NCBI GenBank assembly: GCA_965228695.1
Contig: CBDDIB010000002.1
Coordinates: 4,092,001 to 4,156,000 of the forward strand
Length of the DNA stretch: 64,000 nucleotides
Direction: 5' to 3'
Origin: JAJFJD01 sp965228695
GTDB lineage: Bacteria > Pseudomonadota > Alphaproteobacteria > UBA8366
Shown: piece after piece, positions 8,161 to 16,742 of the stretch
Numbering within the stretch: the first letter of the stretch is position 1
Layout: every line of letters begins with the position of its first letter
Program-made: the position numbers and the translations under genes
The notes under the pieces: generated by a model
What the model was told of the DNA's origin: nothing
The model's database searches: none
The model's input: the letters and a program-made list of their open reading frames with translations, nothing else

Positions 8161-8851
8161 AGTTGCCGTAGAGCGTCCGCGCCGCCGCGTTCAGGTCCGG
8201 CAGATGGCGCGCCGTCTCCGCGCCCAAACGGTCCAGCGCATCCTCCCCCATGACATCGTCGAGCGCGCCGGTATATTCCGGGATACATCCCCATTCCCGG
8301 ACCGTCGCGTCGGTGATTTCGACGTGGAATTGCAGACCGTAGGCCCGGTCGCCCACCCGGATCGACTGAATCGGACAGATTTCCGTTTGCGCCAATGTAA
8401 CGCCCCCGTCCGGCAGCCGTTGCACGGCGGCCCCATGCCATTGGAAGCAGTGTCCTCGCGCCGGCAGGCCGTCGAACAGCGGATCGCGGCGTCCGGCGTC
8501 CGTCAGCGCGACCGGCAGCACGCCGACCTCGGGCGCCGCCCCCGCGGCAACCGTTCCGCCCAGCGCATCCGCGAGCAACTGGTGGCCGAGGCAGATGCCC
8601 AGAAAGGGCTTGCCCGTGTCAACCCAGGACCGGATCGCCTGCTTCTCCGGGATCAGCCAGGGAAATTCCTCTTCCTGCCAGACATCCATCGGCCCGCCCA
8701 TGACCCAGAGCGCGTCATAACCGTCAAAGGACGGGACCGGCGCGCCGGCGTCCAATTCGACCGCATCCCACGGGATGCCGTCGGCGGCGAGAAAGTCGCG
8801 AAAGATACCGGGATGTTCCACGGCGACATGCTGGAAGACGAGAATGCGCAT
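8135..8851 (-). CDS. Class I glutamine amidotransferase-like protein (GMP-synthase type)
   Basis: 238 residues. The nucleophile elbow FLGICLGHQLLA has Cys87, and LQFHVEIT supplies His176 and Glu178, completing a GATase1 triad; MGGPMDVW at 51-58 is the oxyanion-strand motif. Proteins of this free-standing type act as amidohydrolases or gamma-glutamyl hydrolases on small molecules; the substrate is unknown. No synthetase partner is adjacent. It follows the LdtR-like gene on the same strand, separated by a possible terminator. Confidence 0.85.
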   Translation of the reverse strand: MRILVFQHVAVEHPGIFRDFLAADGIPWDAVELDAGAPVPSFDGYDALWVMGGPMDVWQEEEFPWLIPEKQAIRSWVDTGKPFLGICLGHQLLADALGGTVAAGAAPEVGVLPVALTDAGRRDPLFDGLPARGHCFQWHGAAVQRLPDGGVTLAQTEICPIQSIRVGDRAYGLQFHVEITDATVREWGCIPEYTGALDDVMGEDALDRLGAETARHLPDLNAAARTLYGNFMKIARSA

Positions 8852-8885
8852 GCCGCGACCCTATCGGCCTTGGCCTATCCCAGAC

Positions 8886-8920
8886 AATCAAAAGCCGCCG
8901 CGTTGTATCGCCGCGACGGC
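8886..8920 (-). terminator. Possible terminator after the LdtR-like gene
   Basis: Read on the minus strand, GCCGTCGCG and CGCGGCGGC form a 9-bp stem with one mismatch and a 9-nt loop, followed by TTTTG. It lies just downstream of the MarR-family stop (8945) and upstream of the amidotransferase start (8851). Confidence 0.45.
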
Positions 8921-8944
8921 CGTGATTTGAACCGTAGGGGTTGG

Positions 8945-9451
8945 TTAGTCGCCGGTGCCCGTCAGGGCGTCCGGAACCGGCATCGCCGGGGCGCTATGGG
9001 CGCCGGGGCTGCCCCAGAAGCGCTCCAGACGCTGCAGCACGGCGATCGCGGTCTGCAGGTCTTCGCTGTTCAGGGTGTCCGTGCCCATCCGGTCGGCGTG
9101 CCGCTTGAACATCTCGTCGAGACTGTTCCAGAGGCTCAGCCCCTTGTCGGACGCGCGAACCCGCACCGACCGTTTGTCGTGGGTCGACCGCTCCTGGACC
9201 AGATAGTCGTTCTCGACCATCTTGCGGACGTTATAGGAAACGTTCGAGCCGAGGTAATAGCCCCGGTTCGTCAGCTCGCCGACGGTCAACTCGTCCTGGC
9301 CGATGTTGTAGAGGATCAGGGCCTGGATATTATTGATGTCCTGAACGCCGAGACGATCGAGCTCGCCCTTGACGACTTCAAGAAACTGCCGATGCAGCCG
9401 CTCGATGAGATGTATCGAATTGAGGTAGTCGTTGAACACGTCCGGTCTCAC
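8945..9451 (-). CDS. ldtR: MarR family winged-helix regulator, LdtR-like
   Basis: 168 residues from a GTG at 9451. The sequence DVFNDYLNSIHLIERLHRQFLEVVK, then RLGVQDINNIQALILYNIG and the recognition region NRGYYLGSNVSYNVRKMVENDYL, closely resembles LdtR of Liberibacter and other alphaproteobacteria, a MarR protein linked to cell-wall L,D-transpeptidase and stress genes. The wing is STHDKRSVRVRASDKG. An upstream in-frame ATG (9538) would add 29 residues that look non-coding. The C-terminal about 25 residues (Ala/Pro-rich) are probably disordered. Confidence 0.85.
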   Translation of the reverse strand: MRPDVFNDYLNSIHLIERLHRQFLEVVKGELDRLGVQDINNIQALILYNIGQDELTVGELTNRGYYLGSNVSYNVRKMVENDYLVQERSTHDKRSVRVRASDKGLSLWNSLDEMFKRHADRMGTDTLNSEDLQTAIAVLQRLERFWGSPGAHSAPAMPVPDALTGTGD

Positions 9452-9457
9452 GGAATA

Positions 9458-9496
9458 TTTGCACCACCGTCCCGCCCACCTGGAAATTCTGCACCA
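9458..9496. promoter_or_regulatory. Direct repeat TGCACCA upstream of the LdtR-like gene
   Basis: TTTGCACCA at 9458-9466 and TCTGCACCA at 9488-9496 are repeated exactly 30 bp apart just upstream of the GTG start at 9451. This is a plausible autoregulatory operator; it has not been matched to a known site. The rest of the region to 9574 is AT-rich and likely carries the promoter. Confidence 0.35.
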
Positions 9497-9574
9497 AATA
9501 CGTGCGAAGTGCGCGAAACTAGGACCGGTTCTAATCAAATATTACTAACAAACTCTTAAAATTAGACTTCTATA

Positions 9575-10465
9575 TCAGTCGCTTCCCCGCAGCATGTTAA
9601 CGATACCGGAGAAATCCTTGTCTTCGCCGCCGGACCGGCAATACAAGGCGTAGAGCGCCGCCGCGGCCGCTCCCAGCGGTGTGGAGACGCCCGTACTATG
9701 GGCTGCACCCTGGCTGAGCTTTAAATCCTTAACCATCATGGCCGCCGTGAAACCGGCCTGATAGTCGTTATTTGCCGGCGAGGCCGGAACCGGCCCCGGA
9801 ACCGGGCAATAGGTCGTCAGCGACCAGCATTGGCCGGACGCGGTGCTCGATATGTCGAAAAGCTTCTGCGCATCGAGGCCCAGTTTCTCCGCCAGCAGGA
9901 ACGCCTCGCAGACCGAGACCATCTGGATCCCCAGCATCATGTTGTTGCACATCTTGGCCGCCTGCCCATTGCCGGCGCCTCCGGCATGGATGACATTCTT
10001 GCCCATGGCGTCGAGGATCGGTTTGGCCCGTGCGAAGGCGTCATCGCTGCCCCCCACCATGATCGTCAGCGTACCGGCCTCGGCACCGCCAACGCCGCCG
10101 GAAACCGGCCCGTCAATCATCTCGTGGCCCGCCTCGAGCGCCGCCGCATTGACGGCTCGGCTGGTCTCCACATCCGCGGTGGTGCAGTCGATCATCAAGG
10201 TGCCTTTGGCCGCGCTTTCGATCACCTTGCCGTCTTCCATGTAGACGGCGCGTACGTGCGGCCCCGCCGGAAGCATCGTGACCACCGCGTCCACATCGGT
10301 GGCCGCCGCGGCCGTCGACCCGGCGGCGGTCGCGCCGGCCTCGACCAACGCATCGACGGATGCCTGAACCAGGTCGAAGACCTTGAGCGCGTGCCCTGCC
10401 TTGACCAGGTTTCGCGCCATGGGCCCGCCCATGTTGCCAAGGCCGATGAATCCGATGTTGCTCAT
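9575..10465 (-). CDS. mmsB: 3-hydroxyisobutyrate dehydrogenase
   Basis: 296 residues. N-terminal Rossmann motif IGFIGLGNMGGPMARNL (4-20), the family signature DGPVSGGVGGAEAGTLTIMVGG (about 118-139) and a conserved Lys in the GNGQAAKMCNNMMLG helix. Oxidises 3-hydroxyisobutyrate to methylmalonate semialdehyde in valine catabolism. The ATG at 10465 has GGGAGG 6 bp upstream. It is the last gene of a leftward operon whose upstream genes encode the two preceding steps. Confidence 0.94.
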   Translation of the reverse strand: MSNIGFIGLGNMGGPMARNLVKAGHALKVFDLVQASVDALVEAGATAAGSTAAAATDVDAVVTMLPAGPHVRAVYMEDGKVIESAAKGTLMIDCTTADVETSRAVNAAALEAGHEMIDGPVSGGVGGAEAGTLTIMVGGSDDAFARAKPILDAMGKNVIHAGGAGNGQAAKMCNNMMLGIQMVSVCEAFLLAEKLGLDAQKLFDISSTASGQCWSLTTYCPVPGPVPASPANNDYQAGFTAAMMVKDLKLSQGAAHSTGVSTPLGAAAAALYALYCRSGGEDKDFSGIVNMLRGSD

Positions 10466-10493
10466 GATATCCCTCCCTGATAGACGGTCGCGG

Positions 10494-11528
10494 TCAATCC
10501 TCGAACGTTAACTCGCCGTCGTCGAGCGGCGCAAAATATTCGTCGACCTCGGCGTCGCTCACGTCGTCGAGCGTCGCGTGCTGCCAGGCCGGTTTCTGGT
10601 CCTTGTCGACGACCAGCGCCCGCACGCCCTCGAAGAACTCCTGCCCCGCCATAAAATGCTGACTCATCCGGAATTCCATCCGCATGCAATCATCGAAACT
10701 GAGATTGGCCCCCTCGCGGATCTGCCGGAAGGTGACCTTCTGGCTTAAAGGCGACTTGCCGCGCATCACCGCCCGGACTTTGCTGGCCCACGGGCTGTCC
10801 TCGGCCGCGAGCGCCGCTTGGATCGCCGCCACCGACTCATGCGAGAAACATCGGTCGATCGCATCGCGGTTCTCCTCGAGCGACGCCGGCCCGGGATCGG
10901 ACTTCATCCGATCCAGCACCGCATTCGCCGGTTCGGTGGGCAGCGCGGCAACCAACGCATTATGCTCCGCCCGCGGGACGAAGGCGTCGGCGATCCCCGC
11001 ATAGACGCAATCGGCCGGGCGCAAGCGATCGCCGGTCAGCGCGATATACATCCCGGTCGCCCCGGGCATCCGCGGGAGGAAATAGGACCCGCCGACATCC
11101 GGAAACAGCCCGATCCCGGTTTCCGGCATGGCAAGCATGGTCGCCTCGCTCACAACCCGGTGGCGGGCATGCACCGATACCCCAACACCGCCCCCCATCG
11201 TAATGCCATCCATCAAGGCCACATACGGTTTCGGATAGTGGTGGATCGTCCGGTTGAGCCGGTACTCCTCGCGAAAGAAATCGGCGGTGAAGGCCGTGCC
11301 GCGATTGTCGTACAACGCGCGAATGTCGCCACCGGCGCAGAACGCCTTTTCCCCAGCGCCGCGCACCACAACCGCGCGCACCGCGTCATCGGCTGCCCAT
11401 GCGATCAGTTTCGGATGGAATTCACGCACCATACCCAGGGTCAGCGCATTCAACGCCGCCGGCCGGTTCAAGGTCACCGTCGCGATGCCGTCCCCGGCCG
11501 CGAACAGGATTTCCGCGTCGTCCGTCAT
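10494..11528 (-). CDS. 3-hydroxyisobutyryl-CoA hydrolase
   Basis: 344 residues of the crotonase superfamily. Oxyanion-hole segments are FCAGGDIRALYD near 61-72 and MDGITMGGGVGVS near 105-117, and the long C-terminal region with MEFRMSQHFM and the ending DDGELTF are specific to HIBYL-CoA hydrolases rather than enoyl-CoA hydratases. Hydrolyses 3-hydroxyisobutyryl-CoA in valine breakdown. Its ATG overlaps the stop of the acyl-CoA dehydrogenase gene (ATGA), indicating coupled translation. Confidence 0.9.
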   Translation of the reverse strand: MTDDAEILFAAGDGIATVTLNRPAALNALTLGMVREFHPKLIAWAADDAVRAVVVRGAGEKAFCAGGDIRALYDNRGTAFTADFFREEYRLNRTIHHYPKPYVALMDGITMGGGVGVSVHARHRVVSEATMLAMPETGIGLFPDVGGSYFLPRMPGATGMYIALTGDRLRPADCVYAGIADAFVPRAEHNALVAALPTEPANAVLDRMKSDPGPASLEENRDAIDRCFSHESVAAIQAALAAEDSPWASKVRAVMRGKSPLSQKVTFRQIREGANLSFDDCMRMEFRMSQHFMAGQEFFEGVRALVVDKDQKPAWQHATLDDVSDAEVDEYFAPLDDGELTFED

Positions 11529-12664
11529 TCCGTGAGAAGCGCCCGTGAGATGATGACCCGCATGACTTCGTTGGTGCCTTCCAGGATTTGATGCACCCGC
11601 AGGTCGCGCACGATGCGCTCGATCGGGTATTCCCGGATATAACCGTAGCCGCCATGAAGCTGCAATGCCTCGTTCGCCACCTGGAACCCGATATCTGTGG
11701 CGAACCGTTTGGCCATGGCGCAGAAGACGGTCGCATCGGCCTCGCCCGCGTCCAGTTTGCAGGCGGCGCGATGGACCATCAACCGCGCCGCCTCAAGCTC
11801 GGTCGCCATATCCGCCAGCCGGAACTGAAGGGCCTGAAAATCCGCCAGCCGCTGCCCGAACTGCTTGCGCTCCAGCATGTGCGCGCGCGCCGCGTCGAGG
11901 CAGGCGCGCGCCCCGCCGATCGAGCAAGCGGCGATATTGATGCGGCCGCCGTCCAGCCCCGCCATCGCGATCTTGAAGCCCTCGCCTTCCGCGCCGACCC
12001 GGTTCGCGACCGGCACGCGGCAGTCCTCGAAGATCACCGCAGCGGTCGGCTGGCTGTTCCAGCCCATCTTCTTCTCGCGCTTGCCGAAGCTGAGGCCCGG
12101 CGTGTCCTTCGCGACGACGAGGCAGGAGATACCCCCCGGTCCGTCATCGCCGGTGCGCACCATGCAGACGTAAACGTCGCTGGTCGATCCGCCGGAAATG
12201 AACGCCTTGGCGCCGTTGAGGACGTAGTCCTTGCCGTCGCGCACCGCCTTGGTCCGCAGCGACGCGGCGTCCGAACCGGCCCCCGGTTCGGTGAGGCAGT
12301 AGCTTGCGAAATGCTCCATCGTCATCAGCTTGGGCAGCCAGCGGGCACGCTGTTGCTCGTCGCCGAAGCTATCGATCATCCAACTCGCCATGTTGTGGAT
12401 CGAGATATAGGCGGCGGTCGAGGGACAAGCCGTGGACAGTTCCTCGAAGATGATCGCGGCGTCATGACGGCTCAGGTCGGTGCCGCCGTGCTTCTCCTTG
12501 ACGTAGATGCCGGCGAACCCGAGCGCGGCCCCCTTGCGCAACGCCTCGACCGGAAAGACCGACCCATCGTCCCAATCAGCCGCATGCGGCTTCAACTCCG
12601 TGTCGGCAAAGCCGCGCGCCATGTCCTGAAAGGCGATCTGATCGTCTGAAAGGTCGAAATCCAT
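11525..12664 (-). CDS. Acyl-CoA dehydrogenase, probably isobutyryl-CoA dehydrogenase
   Basis: 379 residues. N-terminal MDFDLSDDQIAFQDMARGFA, the FAD-contacting YCLTEPGAGSDAASLRT segment, and the C-terminal LHGGYGYIREYPIERIVRDLRVHQILEGTNEVMR motif place it in the acyl-CoA dehydrogenase family. Position immediately before HIBYL-CoA hydrolase and 3-hydroxyisobutyrate dehydrogenase genes points to isobutyryl-CoA (ACAD8-type) as substrate. The open frame extends to 12919, but homology starts at the ATG at 12664. Confidence 0.9.
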   Translation of the reverse strand: MDFDLSDDQIAFQDMARGFADTELKPHAADWDDGSVFPVEALRKGAALGFAGIYVKEKHGGTDLSRHDAAIIFEELSTACPSTAAYISIHNMASWMIDSFGDEQQRARWLPKLMTMEHFASYCLTEPGAGSDAASLRTKAVRDGKDYVLNGAKAFISGGSTSDVYVCMVRTGDDGPGGISCLVVAKDTPGLSFGKREKKMGWNSQPTAAVIFEDCRVPVANRVGAEGEGFKIAMAGLDGGRINIAACSIGGARACLDAARAHMLERKQFGQRLADFQALQFRLADMATELEAARLMVHRAACKLDAGEADATVFCAMAKRFATDIGFQVANEALQLHGGYGYIREYPIERIVRDLRVHQILEGTNEVMRVIISRALLTE

Positions 12665-12731
12665 CGTCGGGTGTGCCCGTAGCGTCCGGCGGCCTGCGCC
12701 GGCAAGCAGTCTAGCGGCCTGCCGGTCCCCG

Positions 12732-13388
12732 TCAATCGGACCGCTTGCGGTACTTCCCGATGAACGCCACGTCGGCAATACCCTCGCTGGTGTGTTCGGC
12801 CGACACCGGCTCGATCGAGACCTCTTCGAAGGTCTCCGCAAGCAGCGTCTGAATGGCGAACCCGGTATCGACCCAACCGAGGTTCGTCGGAATGGCCGCA
12901 CGCTCCAGGTTGCAGACATAGAGTTGTCCGCCGGGCTTCAATGCCCGCGCGATGCGGGCGATGTCGTCGTCCACTTTCGGGCTATGCTGCAGAGACCAGA
13001 TGGCGATGACGCCGTCGACCCGCAGCCCATGAGCGATCTGTGCATCGACCACGTTCCAAGAACAGGCCGCAAACCGCGCATTGCCGACATAGCCCGGCGC
13101 AAGCTGCCGCATCGACGTGCTGATATCGACACCGATCACCGAACAGCCATGCCGCTCGATCAGTTCCTTGGCCATGCGGCCGATCCCGCAGCCGTAGTCG
13201 ACGATCAGGGACGAGGCGTCCGGCTTCAGGTATTCCCCGATGCTCTCCGCAAGATACGGGGTTTCGACGCGCCACCGTTCATCGGTCGTCGCGTCCTCGG
13301 CGGTCAGGACGATCCGCTTTGCTTCCTCGATGGTCTTAACTTCGAAAATGTCGGGATTGTAGCTGACTCGCGGCGGGCCGTCGGACAA
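12732..13388 (-). CDS. Class I SAM-dependent methyltransferase
   Basis: 218 residues. Motif I is SLIVDYGCGIGRMAKEL, followed by VIGVDIST (motif II) and a late PGGQLYVCNLER strand, typical of a Rossmann-fold methyltransferase acting on a small molecule. Substrate unknown. The TTG at 13388 is preferred because AGGAG lies 7 bp upstream; an ATG at 13427 would add 13 residues and has its purine-rich box almost touching the start. Downstream on the same strand is the valine-degradation operon after 67 bp, with no sign of coupling. Confidence 0.75.
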   Translation of the reverse strand: MSDGPPRVSYNPDIFEVKTIEEAKRIVLTAEDATTDERWRVETPYLAESIGEYLKPDASSLIVDYGCGIGRMAKELIERHGCSVIGVDISTSMRQLAPGYVGNARFAACSWNVVDAQIAHGLRVDGVIAIWSLQHSPKVDDDIARIARALKPGGQLYVCNLERAAIPTNLGWVDTGFAIQTLLAETFEEVSIEPVSAEHTSEGIADVAFIGKYRKRSD

Positions 13389-13626
13389 CGAAATCTCCTC
13401 TCGAAACCGGTGCGACAAACCCCGCATCCTCCGGCATGACGCGGAACCAACAACCCACGTCTAGGCTACGGACGCACGAACAAAAAATCGATCTATTCGA
13501 ATTTCAATTCGCGCAAAGTTAGTATGCGCTCGCAGTCTCGCACATCCGCGCAATACTGAAAGTAGAAACCGGTTGGGGACGACGACCTTTTGCCCGCACA
13601 AACGGATAATCTGCGCCGGCGCCCCC

Positions 13627-14067
13627 TCAGCGTTCCAACGCATCGCCTTCAAAGGCAACGAGCCGCGCGACGACTTCATCCGGAAGCGGTTCGGACCGGT
13701 GCGTGTTTAGACCGGCGTTGACCCAAACGACCTCGCCATTTGCCCGCAGATCCTCCGCTCCGGCCGGATGTATCTCCACGGCAAATGTCATGGACGACCG
13801 GCCGATACGCGCCGTGCGCACATGCACCTCGATATCCTCGTCGAATTCGATCGGCTTGCCGTAATCGACCACGACACGGACGGTATGAACCTCCTGTCCC
13901 AGGCGGCCCGCCCGATCCCAGTAATCGGGATCGAGCGCCCGGAAATACTCGTGAATCGCCGTGTCGAAATACGTCAGGTAGTGCGCGTTGAAGACGATTT
14001 TCTGCCCATCGATCTCCGAGTAGCGCACCCGAAACGGCCAAGCGAACCGAAATTCCGAGCGTGCCAT
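13627..14067 (-). CDS. Acyl-CoA thioesterase, 4HBT/YbgC-type hotdog protein
   Basis: 146 residues. VRYSEIDGQKIVFNAHYLTYFDTAIHEYF shows the hotdog-fold 4-hydroxybenzoyl-CoA thioesterase signature with the catalytic Asp (SEIDGQ). Such enzymes hydrolyse short-chain or aryl acyl-CoAs. It starts 3 bp after the stop of the upstream methyltransferase gene, so the two are cotranscribed. No recognisable gene lies in the 238 bp between it and the next methyltransferase. Confidence 0.85.
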   Translation of the reverse strand: MARSEFRFAWPFRVRYSEIDGQKIVFNAHYLTYFDTAIHEYFRALDPDYWDRAGRLGQEVHTVRVVVDYGKPIEFDEDIEVHVRTARIGRSSMTFAVEIHPAGAEDLRANGEVVWVNAGLNTHRSEPLPDEVVARLVAFEGDALER

Positions 14068-14070
14068 GGA

Positions 14071-15090
14071 TCAATCGGGCTTCCGGGCATAGATGAGGCG
14101 CGTGAGACCCGGGACCATTTCGTGCTCTTCGATGCCGGTGAACCCGGCGTCCTGCAGAAGGGACTCTAGCCAGCCCGGTGTGACCGAGGTGGCATCGGGT
14201 GTAAAGGCCATGTGCTGAAGTTGCCAGAGGGCGGCCATCGGCGGGCCGGACCGGTCGTCCTCGACCATGAAATCGTGAACCATGTAATGTCCGCCCGGCG
14301 AGAGACAATCGAACGTCCCCTTCACCAAACGGGGAATCTCGCCGCCCGGAACGCCGCTGAATAGATAGGACATCAGGATCGCGTCCTGTCCACCGGGCCA
14401 GGCGACCTCCAGCGCATTGCCCGGAATATAGCGAATACGGTCGACCATGCCGGCTTGGGTGATGAAATGCCAGCCCGCCTCGGCGACGTTGGGAAAATCG
14501 ATGATCGTCGACGCCAGCGCCGGATAGGCCTCGAGCAACCGGATCGACATGGCCCCCGTTCCGCCGCCGATATCCAGCAGCGTCTCGGCGCCGGTCAAAT
14601 CGACAAGCCGGGACAGCGTCCGCCCCGGTCCCAAGGATCCCGCATGCTGCGCCTCGCTATAGAGCAAGGCTTGCTCGGGATCCGCCATCCAATGCTGATA
14701 GGAATCCACCGCCTCGGAATCGAGCGAGCCGTCGATCACCTCGTTCAATTGGCCCAGGAAGGGATACATCTGACGGTCGATCTGATAGCGCAGATAATCC
14801 CCAAAATCGTATTTGGCTCCTTGCGCCAGGAAGGCATCCGCACCCGGCGAATTCGCATAGGTTTCGCCGTCTCGATCGACCAGCCCGATCCCGGTAAGGG
14901 CCGTGACCAGCGTCGTGATACGATTGACCGGCACATCGGTTTTTTTGGAAATTTCGGCCGCGGTTTTCGGTCCATCCGCCAACAGCGTGAAGACATCGAC
15001 ATGCAATCCGGCGAACAATGCTTTCGACGCCATAAACCCAAAAGCGACACGCGAAACGTCTTCCGCGGTCTCCGCTAATTTTACAGACAT
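14071..15090 (-). CDS. O-methyltransferase-like protein with winged-helix dimerisation domain
   Basis: 339 residues. The N-terminal about 100 residues form a winged-helix dimerisation domain (TAAEISKKTDVPVNRITTLVTALTGIGLV), and the C-terminal domain has motif I LLDIGGGTGAMSIRLLEAYP, the arrangement of plant and bacterial family-2 O-methyltransferases (CrtF, BchU, acetylserotonin methyltransferase relatives). The target is unknown. It precedes the thioesterase gene by 3 bp and is divergent from the riboswitch-controlled metY-like gene. Confidence 0.82.
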   Translation of the reverse strand: MSVKLAETAEDVSRVAFGFMASKALFAGLHVDVFTLLADGPKTAAEISKKTDVPVNRITTLVTALTGIGLVDRDGETYANSPGADAFLAQGAKYDFGDYLRYQIDRQMYPFLGQLNEVIDGSLDSEAVDSYQHWMADPEQALLYSEAQHAGSLGPGRTLSRLVDLTGAETLLDIGGGTGAMSIRLLEAYPALASTIIDFPNVAEAGWHFITQAGMVDRIRYIPGNALEVAWPGGQDAILMSYLFSGVPGGEIPRLVKGTFDCLSPGGHYMVHDFMVEDDRSGPPMAALWQLQHMAFTPDATSVTPGWLESLLQDAGFTGIEEHEMVPGLTRLIYARKPD

Positions 15091-15228
15091 AAAACCCCTG
15101 GTTTTCGGTGGTTCTGATTATTTTTGCGCTGGCTAACTTAACACGGCGTCGTGAAGCGGGGAACCAAGGCCGCATTTTTCATTCGGCCCGATTCCCATCG
15201 CCTCCGAATTCGGAATCCAAGATTGGCG

Positions 15229-15253
15229 TTGACACCCCCATCGGCGCTATGGT
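15229..15253 (+). promoter_or_regulatory. Possible promoter of the metY-like gene
   Basis: TTGACA at 15229-15234 and TATGGT at 15248-15253 lie just upstream of the riboswitch, placing a start site near its first stem. The 13-bp spacer is short, so the exact hexamers are doubtful; TTGGCG at 15223 with a 19-bp spacer is the alternative. Confidence 0.3.
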
Positions 15254-15264
15254 GTCTGCAATAT

Positions 15265-15323
15265 CGGCGCTTACTTGAAGCTCAGCTTGCCGGCGCCGTT
15301 AAAAAAAATCGGCTAAAGCGAGC
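15265..15323 (+). promoter_or_regulatory. SAM-II-type riboswitch
   Basis: P1 is CGGCGC (15265-15270) pairing with GCGCCG (15293-15298). The loop contains CTTGAAGCTCAGCTTGC, matching the SAM-II pattern in which a CTTGA element, a pseudoknot strand and CTTGC precede the 3' P1 strand. After P1 comes GTTAAA, an A-rich linker and the hallmark GCTAAAG (15312-15318). The pseudoknot can form between GCTC (15280-15283) and GAGC (15320-15323). SAM-II elements bind S-adenosylmethionine and repress alphaproteobacterial methionine genes; here it stands 80 bp before an O-acetylhomoserine sulfhydrylase gene. Confidence 0.75.
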
Positions 15324-15335
15324 GGCGCTGAATAT

Positions 15336-15375
15336 CCCGCCGCGGCTTTGGTCCTGGCGGGTATTTTATGCCCGC
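15336..15375 (+). promoter_or_regulatory. Two mutually exclusive hairpins between riboswitch and start codon
   Basis: CCCGCC (15336-15341) can pair with GGCGGG (15356-15361). The same G-run, GCGGG (15357-15361), can instead pair with CCCGC (15371-15375) in a compact hairpin just before the AGGAGGG ribosome binding site (15388-15394). They cannot form together, suggesting a structural switch. Confidence 0.45.
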
Positions 15376-15402
15376 GTTCGGGTCAACAGGAGGGCATAAA
15401 CA

Positions 15403-16719
15403 ATGGCTGGAAACAGCAAGAATCCCGAAACCATCGCGTTACACGCAGGCTATCGCGCCGACGAAACCACGGGCGCGGTCGCCGTACCGATCTATCAGAC
15501 GACGTCCTATCAGTTCCGCGACACGGAGCACGCATCCAACCTGTTCGCCCTCAAGGAACTGGGCAATATCTACACCCGGATCATGAACCCGACATGCGAC
15601 GTGCTGGAGCAGCGCGTGACCGCCCTAGACGGCGGCGCCGCCGCCCTCGCCGTCAGTTCGGGACAGGCCGCATCGGCCATCGCGGTCCAGAATATCGCGT
15701 CGGCCGGCGACAATATCGTCAGCGCAACCGACCTCTATGGCGGCACCTGGAACCTGTTCAACAACACCTTCAAGACCATGGGCATCGAGGTTCGTTTCGT
15801 CGACCCGGCCGATCCCGAGAATTTCCGCCGCGCCACCGACGACAAGACGCGCGCGTACTACGCGGAAACACTGCCCAACCCGAAACTCACGGTCTTTCCG
15901 ATTAAGGAAGTCGCCGACATCGGCCGCGAGCTCGGCGTGCCGCTGATCATGGACAACACGGCGGCCCCGATCCTATGCCGGCCCTTCGATCACGGCGCCG
16001 CGGTCATCGTGTATTCGACCACCAAATACATCGGCGGCCACGGCACCTCGATCGGCGGCCTTATCGTCGACGGCGGCACCTTCGACTGGGAGAAGCACGC
16101 GGACCGCTTCCCCATGCTGAACCAGCCGGACCCGTCCTATCACGGCGCCGTCTGGACCGAAGCGGTGAAGCCGCTCGGCCCGATCGCCTATATCATCAAA
16201 GCGCGGGTCACGTTGCTGCGCGATTTGGGGTCGGCGATGAGCCCGGCCAACGCGTTCCAGTTCATCCAAGGTTTGGAGACGCTGCCGCTGCGCATCCGAG
16301 AGCACAGCCGCAACGCCCAAGCGGTTGCGGATTTCCTGAAGGGCCATCCCGCGGTATCGAAGGTCATCTATGCCGGCGCGCATGAGGACAAGGAACAGCA
16401 ACGCCGCGCCGATGCATACCTTTCCGGCGGCTACGGCGGATTGGTCGGATTCGAGTTGAAAGGCGGATTAGCGGCCGGACGCGCCTTCATCGACGCGCTG
16501 GAGATGTTCTATCACGTCGCCAATATCGGCGACGCGCGCTCGCTCGCCATCCATCCGGCGACGACCACACACTCACAGCTTTCGCCGGAAGAGCAACTGG
16601 CCACCGGCGTCAACGACGGGTATGTGCGGCTGTCGATCGGCATCGAGCATATCGACGATATTCTCGGGGATCTCGACCAAGCCCTCGACGCTGCGGGCGG
16701 CGCGAAGGACGCTGCCTAG
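15403..16719 (+). CDS. metY: O-acetylhomoserine sulfhydrylase (homocysteine synthase)
   Basis: 438 residues of the Cys/Met-metabolism PLP family. ETIALHAGYRADETTGAVAVPIYQTTSYQF is the standard N-terminus, and VYSTTKYIGGHGTSIGG holds the PLP lysine. The length, with the insertion characteristic of O-acetylhomoserine sulfhydrylases, separates it from the shorter MetB/MetC/MetZ enzymes. It makes homocysteine from O-acetylhomoserine and sulfide. Strong AGGAGGG lies 8 bp before the ATG. The preceding SAM-II-type element predicts feedback repression by S-adenosylmethionine. Confidence 0.92.
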   Translation: MAGNSKNPETIALHAGYRADETTGAVAVPIYQTTSYQFRDTEHASNLFALKELGNIYTRIMNPTCDVLEQRVTALDGGAAALAVSSGQAASAIAVQNIASAGDNIVSATDLYGGTWNLFNNTFKTMGIEVRFVDPADPENFRRATDDKTRAYYAETLPNPKLTVFPIKEVADIGRELGVPLIMDNTAAPILCRPFDHGAAVIVYSTTKYIGGHGTSIGGLIVDGGTFDWEKHADRFPMLNQPDPSYHGAVWTEAVKPLGPIAYIIKARVTLLRDLGSAMSPANAFQFIQGLETLPLRIREHSRNAQAVADFLKGHPAVSKVIYAGAHEDKEQQRRADAYLSGGYGGLVGFELKGGLAAGRAFIDALEMFYHVANIGDARSLAIHPATTTHSQLSPEEQLATGVNDGYVRLSIGIEHIDDILGDLDQALDAAGGAKDAA

Positions 16720-16742
16720 AAACGATCAGCGCAAGGGCGGCA

